Below are positions 13,253-22,500 of a stretch of DNA of 64,000 nucleotides, one piece after another. The DNA lies in NCBI RefSeq assembly GCF_029227915.1, contig NC_079881.1:22793501-22857500 (forward strand), read 5' to 3'. The DNA is from Hydractinia symbiolongicarpus. Its lineage: Eukaryota; Cnidaria; Hydrozoa; Anthoathecata; Hydractiniidae. Below the pieces are notes generated by a model. That model did not search any database. It was not told the DNA's origin and worked only from the letters and a program-made list of their open reading frames with translations. Both the position numbers and the translations under genes were made by a program. Every line of letters starts with the position of its first letter. Position 1 is the stretch's first letter.

Positions 13253-13372
13253 ATGACTACATCGATGATGAGCCAATTTTTTAAGTTTGTGAAGGAAGGC
13301 GCCGCCATCTTCAGGAAAGTGATGTTGACAAAGGTACCCGTAGTGATTACACAGAAAATCAAGGTTTGTTAA
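13253..13372 (+). CDS. Possible short first exon or chance ORF inside the transposon
   Basis: An ATG at 13253 opens a 39-codon frame beginning MTTSMMSQFFKFVKEGAAIF and ending at TAA 13370-13372. Just before the stop, AAG at 13361-13363 is followed by GTTTGT, a plausible 5' splice site. The local base composition is more balanced than the A/T-rich sequence after it, as coding exons often are. In a complete relative this could be the first exon of a plus-strand gene, perhaps the transposase, with the rest deleted here. No continuation was found downstream and no family was recognised, so chance is quite possible. Confidence 0.25.
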   Translation: MTTSMMSQFFKFVKEGAAIFRKVMLTKVPVVITQKIKVC

Positions 13373-13456
13373 ATTATTACTGATATATATTTAAACTACT
13401 AGTAAAAGCATAATTAAAATTATATATATATTTAATTAAGAATACCTGGAAATGTC

Positions 13457-13507
13457 GTAGATCACAGCGGATTAGCTAGCTAAAATAGTTGTGGGTGCAA
13501 GTCCCAC
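13457..13507 (+). other. tRNA-like segment (D-arm and T-arm like), possible SINE head relic
   Basis: The 3' part, 13491-13507, forms GTGGG-TGCAAGT-CCCAC, a 5-bp stem with a 7-nt loop as in a tRNA T arm. Its core GGTGCAAGTCC (13494-13504) differs from the pol III B-box consensus GGTTCRANYCC at one position. About 35 bases upstream, TAGATCACAGCGGATTAGC (13458-13476) resembles a tRNA D-arm and A-box region. No closed acceptor stem or good anticodon arm is evident, so this is not a functional tRNA gene. A decayed tRNA-derived SINE inside the transposon, or coincidence, are the alternatives. Confidence 0.4.
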
Positions 13508-13849
13508 CTCTGTACAAAAAGAGTAGCTTAATTAGAAAAGCAATTTAGCTAGTATTCTCTTAGATTAAATATAGCCAGTATGTAAATACATTAAAGGTTC
13601 CCTCCAACGTTTTAATGATGCTACCTAATTAAGTTCTATTCATATAAGTATTTAAGAAAATAACATTCGTTTTTTACAGAAAAGTTTAGTACAGCAAAAA
13701 ATTGTAAATAAACTTTCAAATTTTGAGCTACCTCACTTCATGCGGCTTTATCATGCTCCAATTCTTCTCGAACTTTGAAATTCATAATGGCTGCATAATT
13801 GACGTCACAAGGACCATTTACATGAGCTTATCTTTGCTGTACTGAATGA
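13508..13849. other. Non-coding interior of the transposon
   Basis: A/T-rich sequence with no supported coding frame. It contains an 11-bp inverted repeat, AGTACAGCAAA at 13689-13699 and TTTGCTGTACT at 13833-13843, with arms about 130 bp apart. It would form the 3' untranslated region of the minus-strand gene if the last intron call is right. I saw no AATAAA on the minus strand in this stretch. Confidence 0.5.
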
Positions 13850-13855
13850 TTAAAA

Positions 13856-13957
13856 CTGCAAAAACGTAAAAAACATTTCCAGTGCAAATTTCTATTTTAT
13901 TAATTAAATTAAAAAATTTCTTCCTGGAAAAGTACACAACTGCATGCACATATATAC
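13856..13957 (-). other. Possible second intron (102 bp)
   Basis: Starts GTATAT and ends ACGTTTTTGCAG on the minus strand. Splicing leads directly to a stop codon, so coding phase does not help to confirm it. It is less certain than the first intron. Confidence 0.3.
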
Positions 13958-14091
13958 CTTGGATCCTTTTTCCATGTTATTTACTTCTTCCAATAACGCA
14001 GCTTTATCAAAATTTATTTTATTAGGGTCTGGGCTATGCCGCTTCTTTTTACCTAGTGCTGCATCTACTTCTCCACATTGATGTTTTTTTC
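13958..14091 (-). CDS. C-terminal exon of the broken protein
   Basis: Open for the full 134 bases in the phase set by the intron. It encodes KKHQCGEVDAALGKKKRHSP followed by an acidic, helical-looking end (AALLEEVNNMEKGSK). KKKR is a plausible nuclear localisation signal, and HSPDP adds another Ser-Pro site. It ends at AAG|GTATAT, a possible second splice donor. If spliced to the acceptor TTTTTGCAG at 13856, the protein ends two codons on (Phe, stop at 13850-13852). If unspliced, it stops about 18 codons later. Confidence 0.55.
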
Positions 14092-14173
14092 CTAAAAATG
14101 TGAATATAAGTAATTAGTTTTTACAAAGAAAATTTGATATGAAAGAGAAAGAAAAGGAATGAGTAATGATTAC
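14092..14173 (-). other. Predicted 82-bp spliceosomal intron
   Basis: On the minus strand it starts GTAATC and ends CACATTTTTAG, with ACTAATTAC upstream of the acceptor as a likely branch site. It is T/A-rich, and its removal joins two open frames in phase. Its size suits small introns of invertebrates. Confidence 0.6.
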
Positions 14174-14353
14174 CTATGATTCTCTGGAGTGCTTCATCCT
14201 TTATCTCAAAATACTGGATTGATCGTGATTTTCTGTATGAAGATGCAGACTGTCTGATCCTGAAAACAGTTTCTATTGCCTTGCCACTTCTGTAACATTT
14301 GCTTTCCAAGGACTTTTTTATTCTGCTGTTCCGCTGTCTAATTCCTTTTTTTT
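14174..14353 (-). CDS. Third coding segment, end of first exon
   Basis: After the A8 run this frame reads GIRQRNSRIKKSLESKCYRS and continues to KDEALQRIIG. The segment is basic and probably helical. It stops at G|GTAATC, a usable 5' splice site at 14173. Reading through would give a hydrophobic tail (HYSFLFFLF) that looks like translated intron. The codon interrupted at the splice site (phase 1) is completed by GA at the start of the next exon, giving glycine. Confidence 0.5.
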
Positions 14354-14587
14354 CTGCAAATCAGACTTGGCCTCAACTAAATTTACAGATCTAATTAAAT
14401 GTGAGGACTTTAGTGTGTCATATATGCTATCCCACTTCGAATTTATTGATTTAAGTGCTCCTTCTGCATTAATTTTCATATATTTCATGTCATTTTTTGT
14501 TGACTGTATTTCAAATGAGATGGTGAAAGAGCTGTCTCCTGTTTTTTTCTTATTCTTAGGTGTGTTCATTTTATTAGGTGTTAGCAC
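14318..14587 (-). CDS. Middle segment of the broken protein
   Basis: An open frame entered immediately after a TGA in its own frame. It begins LTPNKMNTPKNKKK, which continues the Thr-Pro pattern of the preceding segment and includes TPNK, another full CDK-type site. Residues about 30-78 are likely helical (KWDSIYDTLKSS, NLVEAKSDLQKKK). The frame stays open to TAA at 14318, but after the A8 run at 14353-14346 the sensible reading moves to the next frame. The first codon here is GTG; this is read as a continuation, not an independent start. Confidence 0.5.
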   Translation of the reverse strand: MLTPNKMNTPKNKKKTGDSSFTISFEIQSTKNDMKYMKINAEGALKSINSKWDSIYDTLKSSHLIRSVNLVEAKSDLQKKKELDSGTAE

Positions 14588-15137
14588 TCACCAATTCTGT
14601 CCTGATGGGTGTCTTTATATCTATTGACTTGTTTGTATTTAAAGGTGTATTTATGTTCACTGCTTCTGGTGTATTTTGCTTGCACACAATTGGTGTGTTT
14701 ATAGACATATTTTTATTTAACGGTGTGTTTGTATTGATAGCTGTATTTGTAATACTGTCTAATGTGTTTGTTATGTCCAAGAAAACTTTTTTTGATGTTT
14801 TATATTTTTTATTTCGGCGTCCAGTTGCAGTAGGAAACGTATTTTTTCCTCTAGTAGTAAAAAAGAACCATCCTTCACAATTATGATTGTGTGTGTATTT
14901 TTTTCTACATTGCTGAATTTGTTCCAAACATCTCTGAAATAGTCCTTTAAGTACTTCACCCTGATATTGCCATGCATTTTCTTTTTCTAACAAAGAAACA
15001 AGCTCTTTAGCCTTCCTGTTAAAGTGAGATTTCTTCAAGTTTACACAAGAAGGGAACATAGAAATGAAGGCTTTGTATCTGACACCTTCATGGTGGTAAC
15101 TTACACTCTGGATCTCACGTAAAACCTCTCCTCGCAT
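14574..15137 (-). CDS. N-terminal segment, Thr-Pro repeat protein
   Basis: 187 codons from ATG 15137; an in-frame TAA lies three codons upstream, so this start is the most likely unless an upstream exon exists. Residues 1-70 look globular and probably helical (KAKELVSLLEKENAW). Residues around 80-118 are aromatic then strongly basic (GWFFFTTRG, then GRRNKKYKTSKK). From about residue 120 to the end the chain is low-complexity and Asn/Thr-rich, with NTP or KTP every 8-12 residues. KTPIR fits the full proline-directed (CDK-type) consensus. The last few codons are probably out of frame: the pattern continues in the next frame from 14587. Product unknown. Confidence 0.55.
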   Translation of the reverse strand: MRGEVLREIQSVSYHHEGVRYKAFISMFPSCVNLKKSHFNRKAKELVSLLEKENAWQYQGEVLKGLFQRCLEQIQQCRKKYTHNHNCEGWFFFTTRGKNTFPTATGRRNKKYKTSKKVFLDITNTLDSITNTAINTNTPLNKNMSINTPIVCKQNTPEAVNINTPLNTNKSIDIKTPIRTELVSANT

Positions 15138-15319
15138 AAAGGCGCATTAAAAATAATTTGCCATGCAACCATGGAATGAATTTCTCTGCCTCCAATTCCC
15201 GCTAAATATCCGCCACTTCCATTAAAAATTCTCCCGCGCGTTTTACATCTGCTGGCATCACGGAAAAGTTCCGACGCAGGCACGGCAATAATGTCAAAAC
15301 CGTGAATTTTTGCCGACAC
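15101..15319 (-). other. Upstream region and uncertain ORF of the transposon gene
   Basis: A 72-codon open frame (MSAKIHGFDIIAVPASELF...) overlaps the start of the 187-codon frame in a different phase. It is less A/T-rich and contains several CpG. It could be an upstream coding segment joined by a third frameshift, or simply 5' untranslated or promoter sequence. No domain is recognised. Both frames contain the donor-like AGTGTAAGT near 15106. Confidence 0.2.
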
Positions 15320-15654
15320 ATTCTATTTCTGACAAATATTCTTGTGATAGTGACGGAAAAGCATGATCGCACTATGCGCGTAGGACTTACGACATATTTT
15401 GTTGACGTAATTCATCCACAAAATGATTACGAACGGTAAAAAAGCCGTTCAAAGATTGTCGTATTTATATTTTTCCAGATATTCGCGAAAAGAGGATTGT
15501 TCAAAAACCTTCAAATCGAGGCTGTGACGTCATAATATTTAATTTACATTTAAAACACCTTTTTTCAGGAAGCCCTAAAGTCATGTTAACTATTGGACAT
15601 TCATCTGTTATTGTGACTAGTACCCTTAAAGTGCGCCGATGAATTTAACAAATC
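15320..15654. other. Right subterminal non-coding region
   Basis: No supported coding frame. A perfect hairpin GAACGG-TAAAAAAG-CCGTTC lies at 15431-15450 (6-bp stem, 8-nt loop). This is the sequence upstream of the minus-strand gene and probably contains its promoter, though I could not identify a convincing TATA box. Confidence 0.5.
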
Positions 15655-15679
15655 CCAGACGTTCCGTAAGTTGCCCGAG
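15655..15679 (-). repeat. Right terminal inverted repeat
   Basis: This ends in GTTGCCCGAG at 15670-15679 and is the exact inverted copy of the left end. The satellite resumes immediately after the flanking TA with GGCGCTGTGG. Confidence 0.95.
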
Positions 15680-15681
15680 TA
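15680..15681. repeat. Target-site duplication TA, right copy
   Basis: TA between GCCCGAG and GGCGCTGTGG, matching the left copy at 13130-13131. Confidence 0.88.
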
Positions 15682-17018
15682 GGCGCTGTGGTAACGTTTC
15701 AATTAAAAATTAAGATAAAAAAGTTATTTTTTACTATGGGATTAATCCTAGCCGTTAGAGCGCGTTGAAGTAATAGCGACAGTTTCAAAAACTACATTTC
15801 ATTTACTTTCTAACGGTGTCAGTCCGTTTGAGTTACAACGGCTGTGTTACATATTCGTACCAACATGTACTTAGCGATATTTTTCTCATATTACTAGGTT
15901 GCATTGCTTTTAACAGTGAAAGGATTGACTGTGGCACATAATTGAACTGATTTTGGACTGCGACCTTATAAATGTTATAAGTGAGACAACTGGACTCCAA
16001 GAAGTAACATTCTTCTTAATTTGACACGATTGCCAAAACTCAGCGATTACACTTGGCCCTGTGGTAGCGCTTCATTTAAAGACGTAGATTATTAAGTCAT
16101 TTTTTACTGTGGGACCAATCCTAGCCATTATCGCGCGCTGAAGAAATAGCGACAGTTTCAAATACTACATTTCACTGACTTTCTAACGGTATCAGTCCGT
16201 TTGAGTTATAACGGTTGGGTCAAGTATTCGTACCAACATGTATTTAGCGATCTTTTCCTGATATTACTAGGTTGCACCGCTTTTAGCAGTGAAACGATTG
16301 ACTGTGGGACTTAATTGAACTAATTTTGGACTGTGACCTGATAAATGTGATAAATGAAGAAAATTGAACTCCAAGAAATAACATTCTTCTTAATTTGACA
16401 TAATTGCCGGAACTCAGCGATTACACTAGGCGCTGTGGTAGCGCTTCATTTAAAAATTTAGATAAATAAGTCAATTTTTACTGTAGGACCAATCCTAGCC
16501 GTTATCGCGCGCTGAAGAAACAGCGACAGTTTCAAAAACTACGTTTCATTGACTTTCTAACGGTGTCAGTCCGTTTGAGTTATAACGGTTGGGTCACATA
16601 TTCGTACCAACATGTATTTAGCGATTTTTTTCTGATATTACAAGGTTGCATCGCCTTTAACAATGAAACTATTGACTGTGGGACTTAATTGAACTGATTA
16701 TGGACTGTGACCTTAAATATGTGAAAGTGAGACAATTGTACTCCAAGAAATAACATTCTTCTTAATTTGACTTGATTGCCGGAACTCAGCGATGATACTA
16801 GGCGCTGTGGCATCGCTTCATTTAAAAATTTAGATAAATAAGTCAATTTTTACTGTGGGACCAATCCTAGGCGTTATCGCGCGCTGAAGAAATAGCGACA
16901 GTTTCAAAAACTGCATTTCATTGACTTTCTAACAGTGTCAGTCCGCTTGAGTTATAACGGTTGGGTCACATATTCGTACCAACATTTATTTAGCGATATT
17001 TTTCTGATATTACTAGGT

Positions 17019-17320
17019 TGCATCGCTTTTAACAGTGAAACGATTGACTGCGGGACTTAATTGAACTGATTATGAGCTGTGACCTTTAAAATGTGAAAGT
17101 GAGACAATTGGAGTAGCGCTCCAATTAAAAATTAAGATAAAAAAGTCATTTTTTAATGTGGGACCAATCCTAGCCGTTATCGCGCGCGGAAGAAATAGCG
17201 ACAGTTTCAAAAACTACATTTCATTGACTTTCTAACGGTGTCAGTCCGTTTGAGTTACAACGATTGGATCACCTATTCGTACCAACATGTATTTAGCGAT
17301 ATTTTTCTGATATTACTAGG
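17019..17320 (+). repeat. Truncated satellite monomer (302 bp), same deletion as at 7.5 kb
   Basis: About 71 bp is missing at the same place as in the unit at 7451-7751. The join at 17106-17126 reads AATTGGAG-TAGCG-CTCCAATT, again an 8-bp-arm inverted repeat. The sharing of both deletion ends suggests one deletion event later copied along the array. Confidence 0.85.
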
Positions 17321-19589
17321 TTGGATCGCTTTTAACAATGAAACTATTGACTGTAGGACTTAATTGAACTAACTTTGGACTGCGACCTGATAAATATGAT
17401 AAATGAGACAATTGGACTCCAAGAAATAACATTCTTCTTAATTTGACGTGATTGCCGGAACTCAGCGATCATACTGGTCGCTGTGGTAGCGCTTCATTTA
17501 AAAATTTAGAGAAGTAAGTCATTCTTTACTGTGGGACCAATCCTATCCGTTATTGCGCGTTGAAGAAATAGCGATAGTTTCAAAAACTACATTTCATTGA
17601 CTTTGTAGCGTTGTCTGTCCGTTTGAGTTACAACTGTTGGGTCACATACTCGAACCAACATGTCTTTAGCGATATTTATCTGATATTACTAAGTTGCATC
17701 GTTTTTAACAGTGAAACGATTTACTGTGGGACTTAACTGAACTAACTTTGGACTGTGACCTGATGAATGTGATAAATGAGAAAATTGGACTCCAAGAAAT
17801 AACATTCTTCTTAATTTGACATGATTGCTGAAATTCAGCGATTACACTGGGCGGTGTGGTAGCGCTTCATTTAAAGATTTAGATAAATAAGTCAATTTTT
17901 ACTGTAGGACCAATCCTAGCCGTTATCGCGCGCTGAAGAAACAGCAACAGTTTCAAGAACTACGTTTCATTGACTTTCTAACGGTGTCAGTCCGTTTGAG
18001 TTATAACGGTTGGGTCACATATTCGTACCAACATGTATTTAGCAATTTTTTTCTGATATTACAAGGTTGCATCGCCTTTAACAATGAAACTATTGACTGT
18101 GGGATTAAATTGAACTGATTATGGACTGTGACCTTAAATATGTGAAAGTGAGACAATTGTACTCCAAGAAATAACATTCTTTTTAATTTGACATGACAGC
18201 AGAAACTCAGCGATTACACTAGGCGCTGTGGTAACGTTTCAATTAAAAATTAGGATAAAAAAGTTATTTTTTACTTTGGGATTAATCCTAGCGGTTAGAG
18301 CGCGTTGAAGTAATAGCGACAGTTTCAATAACTACATTTCATTTACTTTCTAACGGTGTCAGTCCGTTTGAGTTACAACGGCTGTGTCACATATTCGTAC
18401 CAACATGTACTTAGCGATATTTTTCTCATATTACTAGGTTGCATTGCTTTTAACAGTGAAAGGATTGACTGTGGCACATAATTGAACTGATTTTGGACTG
18501 CGACCTTATAAATGTTATAAGTGAGACAACTGGAATCCAAGAAGTAACATTCTTCTTAATTTGACACGATTGCCGAAACTCAGCGATTACACTTGGCCCT
18601 GTGGTAGCGCTTCATTTAAAAACGTAGATTATTAAGTCATTTTTTACTGTGGGACCAATCCTAGCCGTTATCGCGCGCTGAAGAAATAGCGAGAGTTTCA
18701 AAAACTACATTTCATTGACTTTCTAACGGTGTCAGTCCATTTGAGTTACAACGGTTTGGTCACCTATTCGTACCAACATGTACTTAGCGATATTTATCTG
18801 ATATTACTAGGTTGCATCACCTTTAACAACGAAACGATTGACTGTGGGACTTAATTGAACTAACTTTGGACTGTGACCTGATAAATGTGATAAATGAAAA
18901 AAATTGGACTCCAAGAAATAACATTCTTCTTAATTTGACATGATTGCCGGAACTCAGCGATTACACTGGGCGCCGTGGTAGCGCTTCATTTAAAAATTTA
19001 GATTAATAAGTAATTTTTACTGGGGGACCAATCCTAGCCGTTATCGCGCGCTGAAGAAATAGCGACAGTTTCAAAAACTACATTTCATTGACTTTCTAAC
19101 GGTGTCAGTCCGTTTGAGTTACAACGGTTGGGTCACCTATTCGTACCAACATGTATTTAGCGATATTGTTCTGATATTACTAGGTTGCATCGCTTTTAAC
19201 AATGAAACGATTGACTGTGGGACTTAATTGAACTAACTTTGGACTGCGACATGATAAATATGATGAATGAGACAATTGGACTCCAAGAAATAACATTCTT
19301 CTTATTTTGACGTGATTGCCGGAACTCAGCGATTATACTGGGCGCTGTGGTAGCCCTTCATTTAAAAATTTAGAGAAAAAAGTCATTTTTTACTGTGGGA
19401 CCAATCCTATCCGTTATTGCGCGTTGAAGAAATAGCGATAGTTTCAAAAACTACATTTCATTGACTTTGTAGCGTTGTCAGTCCGTTTGAGTTACAACGG
19501 TTGGGTCACATATTCGTACCAACATGTATTTAGCGATATATATCTGATATTACTAAGTTGCATCGTTTTTAACAGTGAAACGATTTACT

Positions 19590-22500
19590 GTGGGACTTGA
19601 CTGAACTAACTTTGGACTGAGACCTCAAATATGTGAAAGTGAGACAATTGTACTCGAAGAAATAACATTCTTCTTAATTTGACATGACAGCAGAAACTCA
19701 GCGATTACACTAGGCGCTGTGGTAACGCTTCAATTAAAAATTAAGATAAAAAATCATTTTTTACTGTGGGATCAATCCCAGCCGTTATCGCGCGTTGAAG
19801 TAATAGCGACAGTTTCAAAAACTACATTTCATTTACTTTCTAACGGTGTCAGTCCGTTTGAGTTACAACGGTTGTGTCACATATTCGTACCAGCATGTAT
19901 TTAGCGATATTTTTCTCATATTACTAGGTTGCATTGCTTTTAACAGTGAAAGGATTGACTTTGGCACATAATTGAACTGATTTTGGACTGCGACCTTATA
20001 AATGTTATAAGTGAGACAATTGGACTCCAAGAAGTAACATTCTTCTTAATTTGACATGATTGCCGAAACTCAGCGATTACACTTGGCCCTGTGGTAGCGA
20101 TTCATATAAAAATTTCGATAAATAAGTCAATTTTTACTGTGGGACCAATCCTAGCCGTTATTGCGCGCTGAAGAAATAGCGACAGTTTCAAAAACTACAT
20201 TTCATTGACATTCTAATGGTGTCAGTCCGTGTGAGTTATAACGGTTGGGTCACATATTCGTACCAATATGAATTTAGCGATTTTTTTCTGATATTGCTAG
20301 GTTGCATCGCTTTTAACAATGAAACGATTGACTGTGGGACTTAATTGAACTGATTATGGACTGTGACCTTAAAAATGTGAAAGTGAGACAATTGGACTCC
20401 ATGAAATAACATTCTTCTTAATTTGACATGACTGCCGAAACTCAGCGATTACACTAGTCGTTGTGGTAGCGCTTCAATTAAAAATTAAGATAAAAAAGTC
20501 ATTTTTTACTGTGGGACCAATCCTAGCCGTTAGCACGCGTTGAAGTAATAGAGACATATTTCAAATACTACATTTCAGTGACTTTCTAACTGTTTCAGTC
20601 CGTTTGAGTTTCAACGGTTGGGTCACCTAATCGTACCAACATGTATTTAGCGATATTTATCTGATATTACTAGGTTGCATCGCTTTTAGCAGTGAAACGA
20701 TTGACTGTGGGACTTATTTGAACTAACTTTGGACTGTGACCTGATAAATGTGATAAATGAAAAAAATGGACTCCAAGAAATAATATTCTTCTTAATTTGA
20801 CATGATGGCCGGAACTCAGTGAATACACTGGGCGCTGTGGTAGCGCTTCATTTAAAAACGTAGATTATTAAGTCATTTTTTACTGTGGGACCAATCCTAG
20901 CCGTTATCGCGCGCTGAAGAAATAGCGACAGTTTCAAAAACTACATTTCATTGACTTTCTAACGGTGTCAGTCCGTTTGAGTTACAACGGTTGGGTCACC
21001 TATTCGTACCAACATGTACTTAGCGATATTTATCTGATATTACTAGGTTGCATCACTTTTAACAATGAAACGATTGACTGTGGGACTTAATTGAACTAAC
21101 TTTGGCCTGTGACCTGATAAATGTGATAAATGAAAAAAATTGGACTCCAAGAAATAACATTCTTCTTAATTTGACATGATTGCCGGAGCTCAGCGATTAC
21201 ACTGGGCGCCGTGGTAGCGCTTCATTTAAAAATTTAGATTAATAAGTCAGTTTTTATTGGGGGACCAATCCTAGCCGTTATCGCGCGCTGAAGAAATAGC
21301 GACAGTTTCAAAATTTCAATGAAAAAAAATGGACTCCAAGAAATAATATTCTTCTTAATTTGACATGATGGCCGGAACTCAGCAAATACACTGGGCGCTG
21401 TGGTAGCGCTTCATTTAAAAACGTAGATTATTAAGTCATTTTTTACTGTGGGACCAATCCTAGCCGTTATTGCGCGCTGAAGAAATAGCGACAGTTTCAA
21501 AAACTACATTTCATTGACTTTCTAACGGTGTCAGTCCGTTTGAGTTACAACGGTTGGGTCACCTATTCGTACCAACATGTACTTAGCGATATATATCTGA
21601 TATTACTAGGTTGCATCACTTTTAACAATGAAACGATTGACTGTGGGACTTAATTGAACTAACTTTGGCCTGTGACCTGATAAATGTGATAAATGAAAAA
21701 AATTGGACTCCAAGAAATAACACTCTTCTTAATTTGACATGATTGCCGGAGCTCAGCGATTACACAGGGCGCCGTGGTAGCGCTTCATTTAAAAATTTAG
21801 ATTAATAAGTCAGTTTTTATTGGGGGACCAATCCTAGCCGTTATCGCGCGCTGAAGAAATAGCGACAGTTTCAAAAACTACATTTCATTGACTTTCTAAC
21901 GGTGTCAGTCCGTTTGAGTTACAATGGTTGGGTCACTTATTCGTACCAACATGTGTTTAGCGATATTTTTCTGATATTACTAGGTTGCATCGCTTTTAAC
22001 AATGAAACGATTGACTGTGGGACTTAATTGAACTAACTTTGGACTGTGACCTGATAAATGTGATAAATGAATAAAATTGGACTCCAAGAAATAACATTCT
22101 TCATAATTTGACATGATTGCCGGAACTCAGCGATTACACTGGGCGCCGTGGTAGCGCTTCATTTAAAAATTTAGATTAATAAGTCATTTTTTACTGGGGG
22201 ACCGATCCTAGCCGTTATCGCCCGCTGAAGAAATAGCGACAGTTTCAAAAACTACATTTCATTGACTTTCTAACGGTGTCAGTCCGTTTGAGTTACAACG
22301 GTTGGGTCACATATTCGTACCAACATGTGTTTGGCGACATTTTTTTTGATATTACTAGGTTGCATCACTTTTAACAATGAAACGATTGACTGTGGGACTT
22401 AATTGAACTAACTTTGGCCTGTGACCTGATAAATGTGATAAATGCGAAAATTGGACTCCAAGAAATAACATTCTTCTTAATTTGACATGACTGCCGAAAC

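Larger units (their letters stand above)
13850..15137 (-). pseudogene. Broken gene for a Lys-rich, Thr-Pro-repeat protein carried by the transposon
   Basis: Four coding segments lie in order on the minus strand: 15137 to about 14588, 14587-14354, 14353-14174, and 14091-13958 after an intron. Together they would encode about 365 residues. Two single-base frame changes break it. One lies in the short overlap at 14574-14590, the other at a run of eight A (plus-strand T at 14346-14353). The Thr-Pro repeat pattern continues across the first break, and codon phase is preserved exactly across the intron, which supports one ancestral protein. Basic clusters (GRRNKKYKTSKK and KKKR) suggest a nuclear protein. 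I do not recognise the family; it has no transposase-like catalytic pattern. It may be an accessory protein of the element or a captured host gene. Confidence 0.6.
13132..15679. mobile_element. TIR DNA transposon, non-autonomous or decayed, TA target duplication
   Basis: A 2,548-bp non-satellite segment whose two ends are inverted copies of each other (CTCGGGCAAC... and ...GTTGCCCGAG). It is flanked on both sides by TA, while the homologous uninterrupted monomer has a single TA at 10891-10892. That is a cut-and-paste insertion with a 2-bp duplication. A TA duplication is characteristic of Tc1/mariner-type elements, but the terminal bases are not ones I recognise for that group, and some CACTA-like animal elements also make 2-bp duplications, so the superfamily is left open. 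No DDE/D transposase is recognisable on either strand. Its content is a broken minus-strand gene, a tRNA-like segment and non-coding ends. Base composition and texture differ clearly from the satellite. Confidence 0.93.

Noticed and set aside
13491-13507. Functional tRNA gene
   Set aside because: Only the T arm is convincing. The acceptor stem does not close and the anticodon arm is not clear.
14578-14886. Plus-strand 102-codon ORF rich in Phe, Val and Ile, resembling a membrane protein
   Set aside because: It is the antisense of the Asn/Thr-Pro repeat region. The minus-strand reading has the intron phase and the repeat pattern, so the hydrophobic frame is a shadow. The same applies to 14367-14627.
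13130-15681. Element as a retrotransposon or bacterial insertion sequence
   Set aside because: There are no long terminal repeats, no reverse transcriptase, no poly(A) tail and no bacterial gene. Inverted ends and a 2-bp duplication indicate a eukaryotic DNA transposon.
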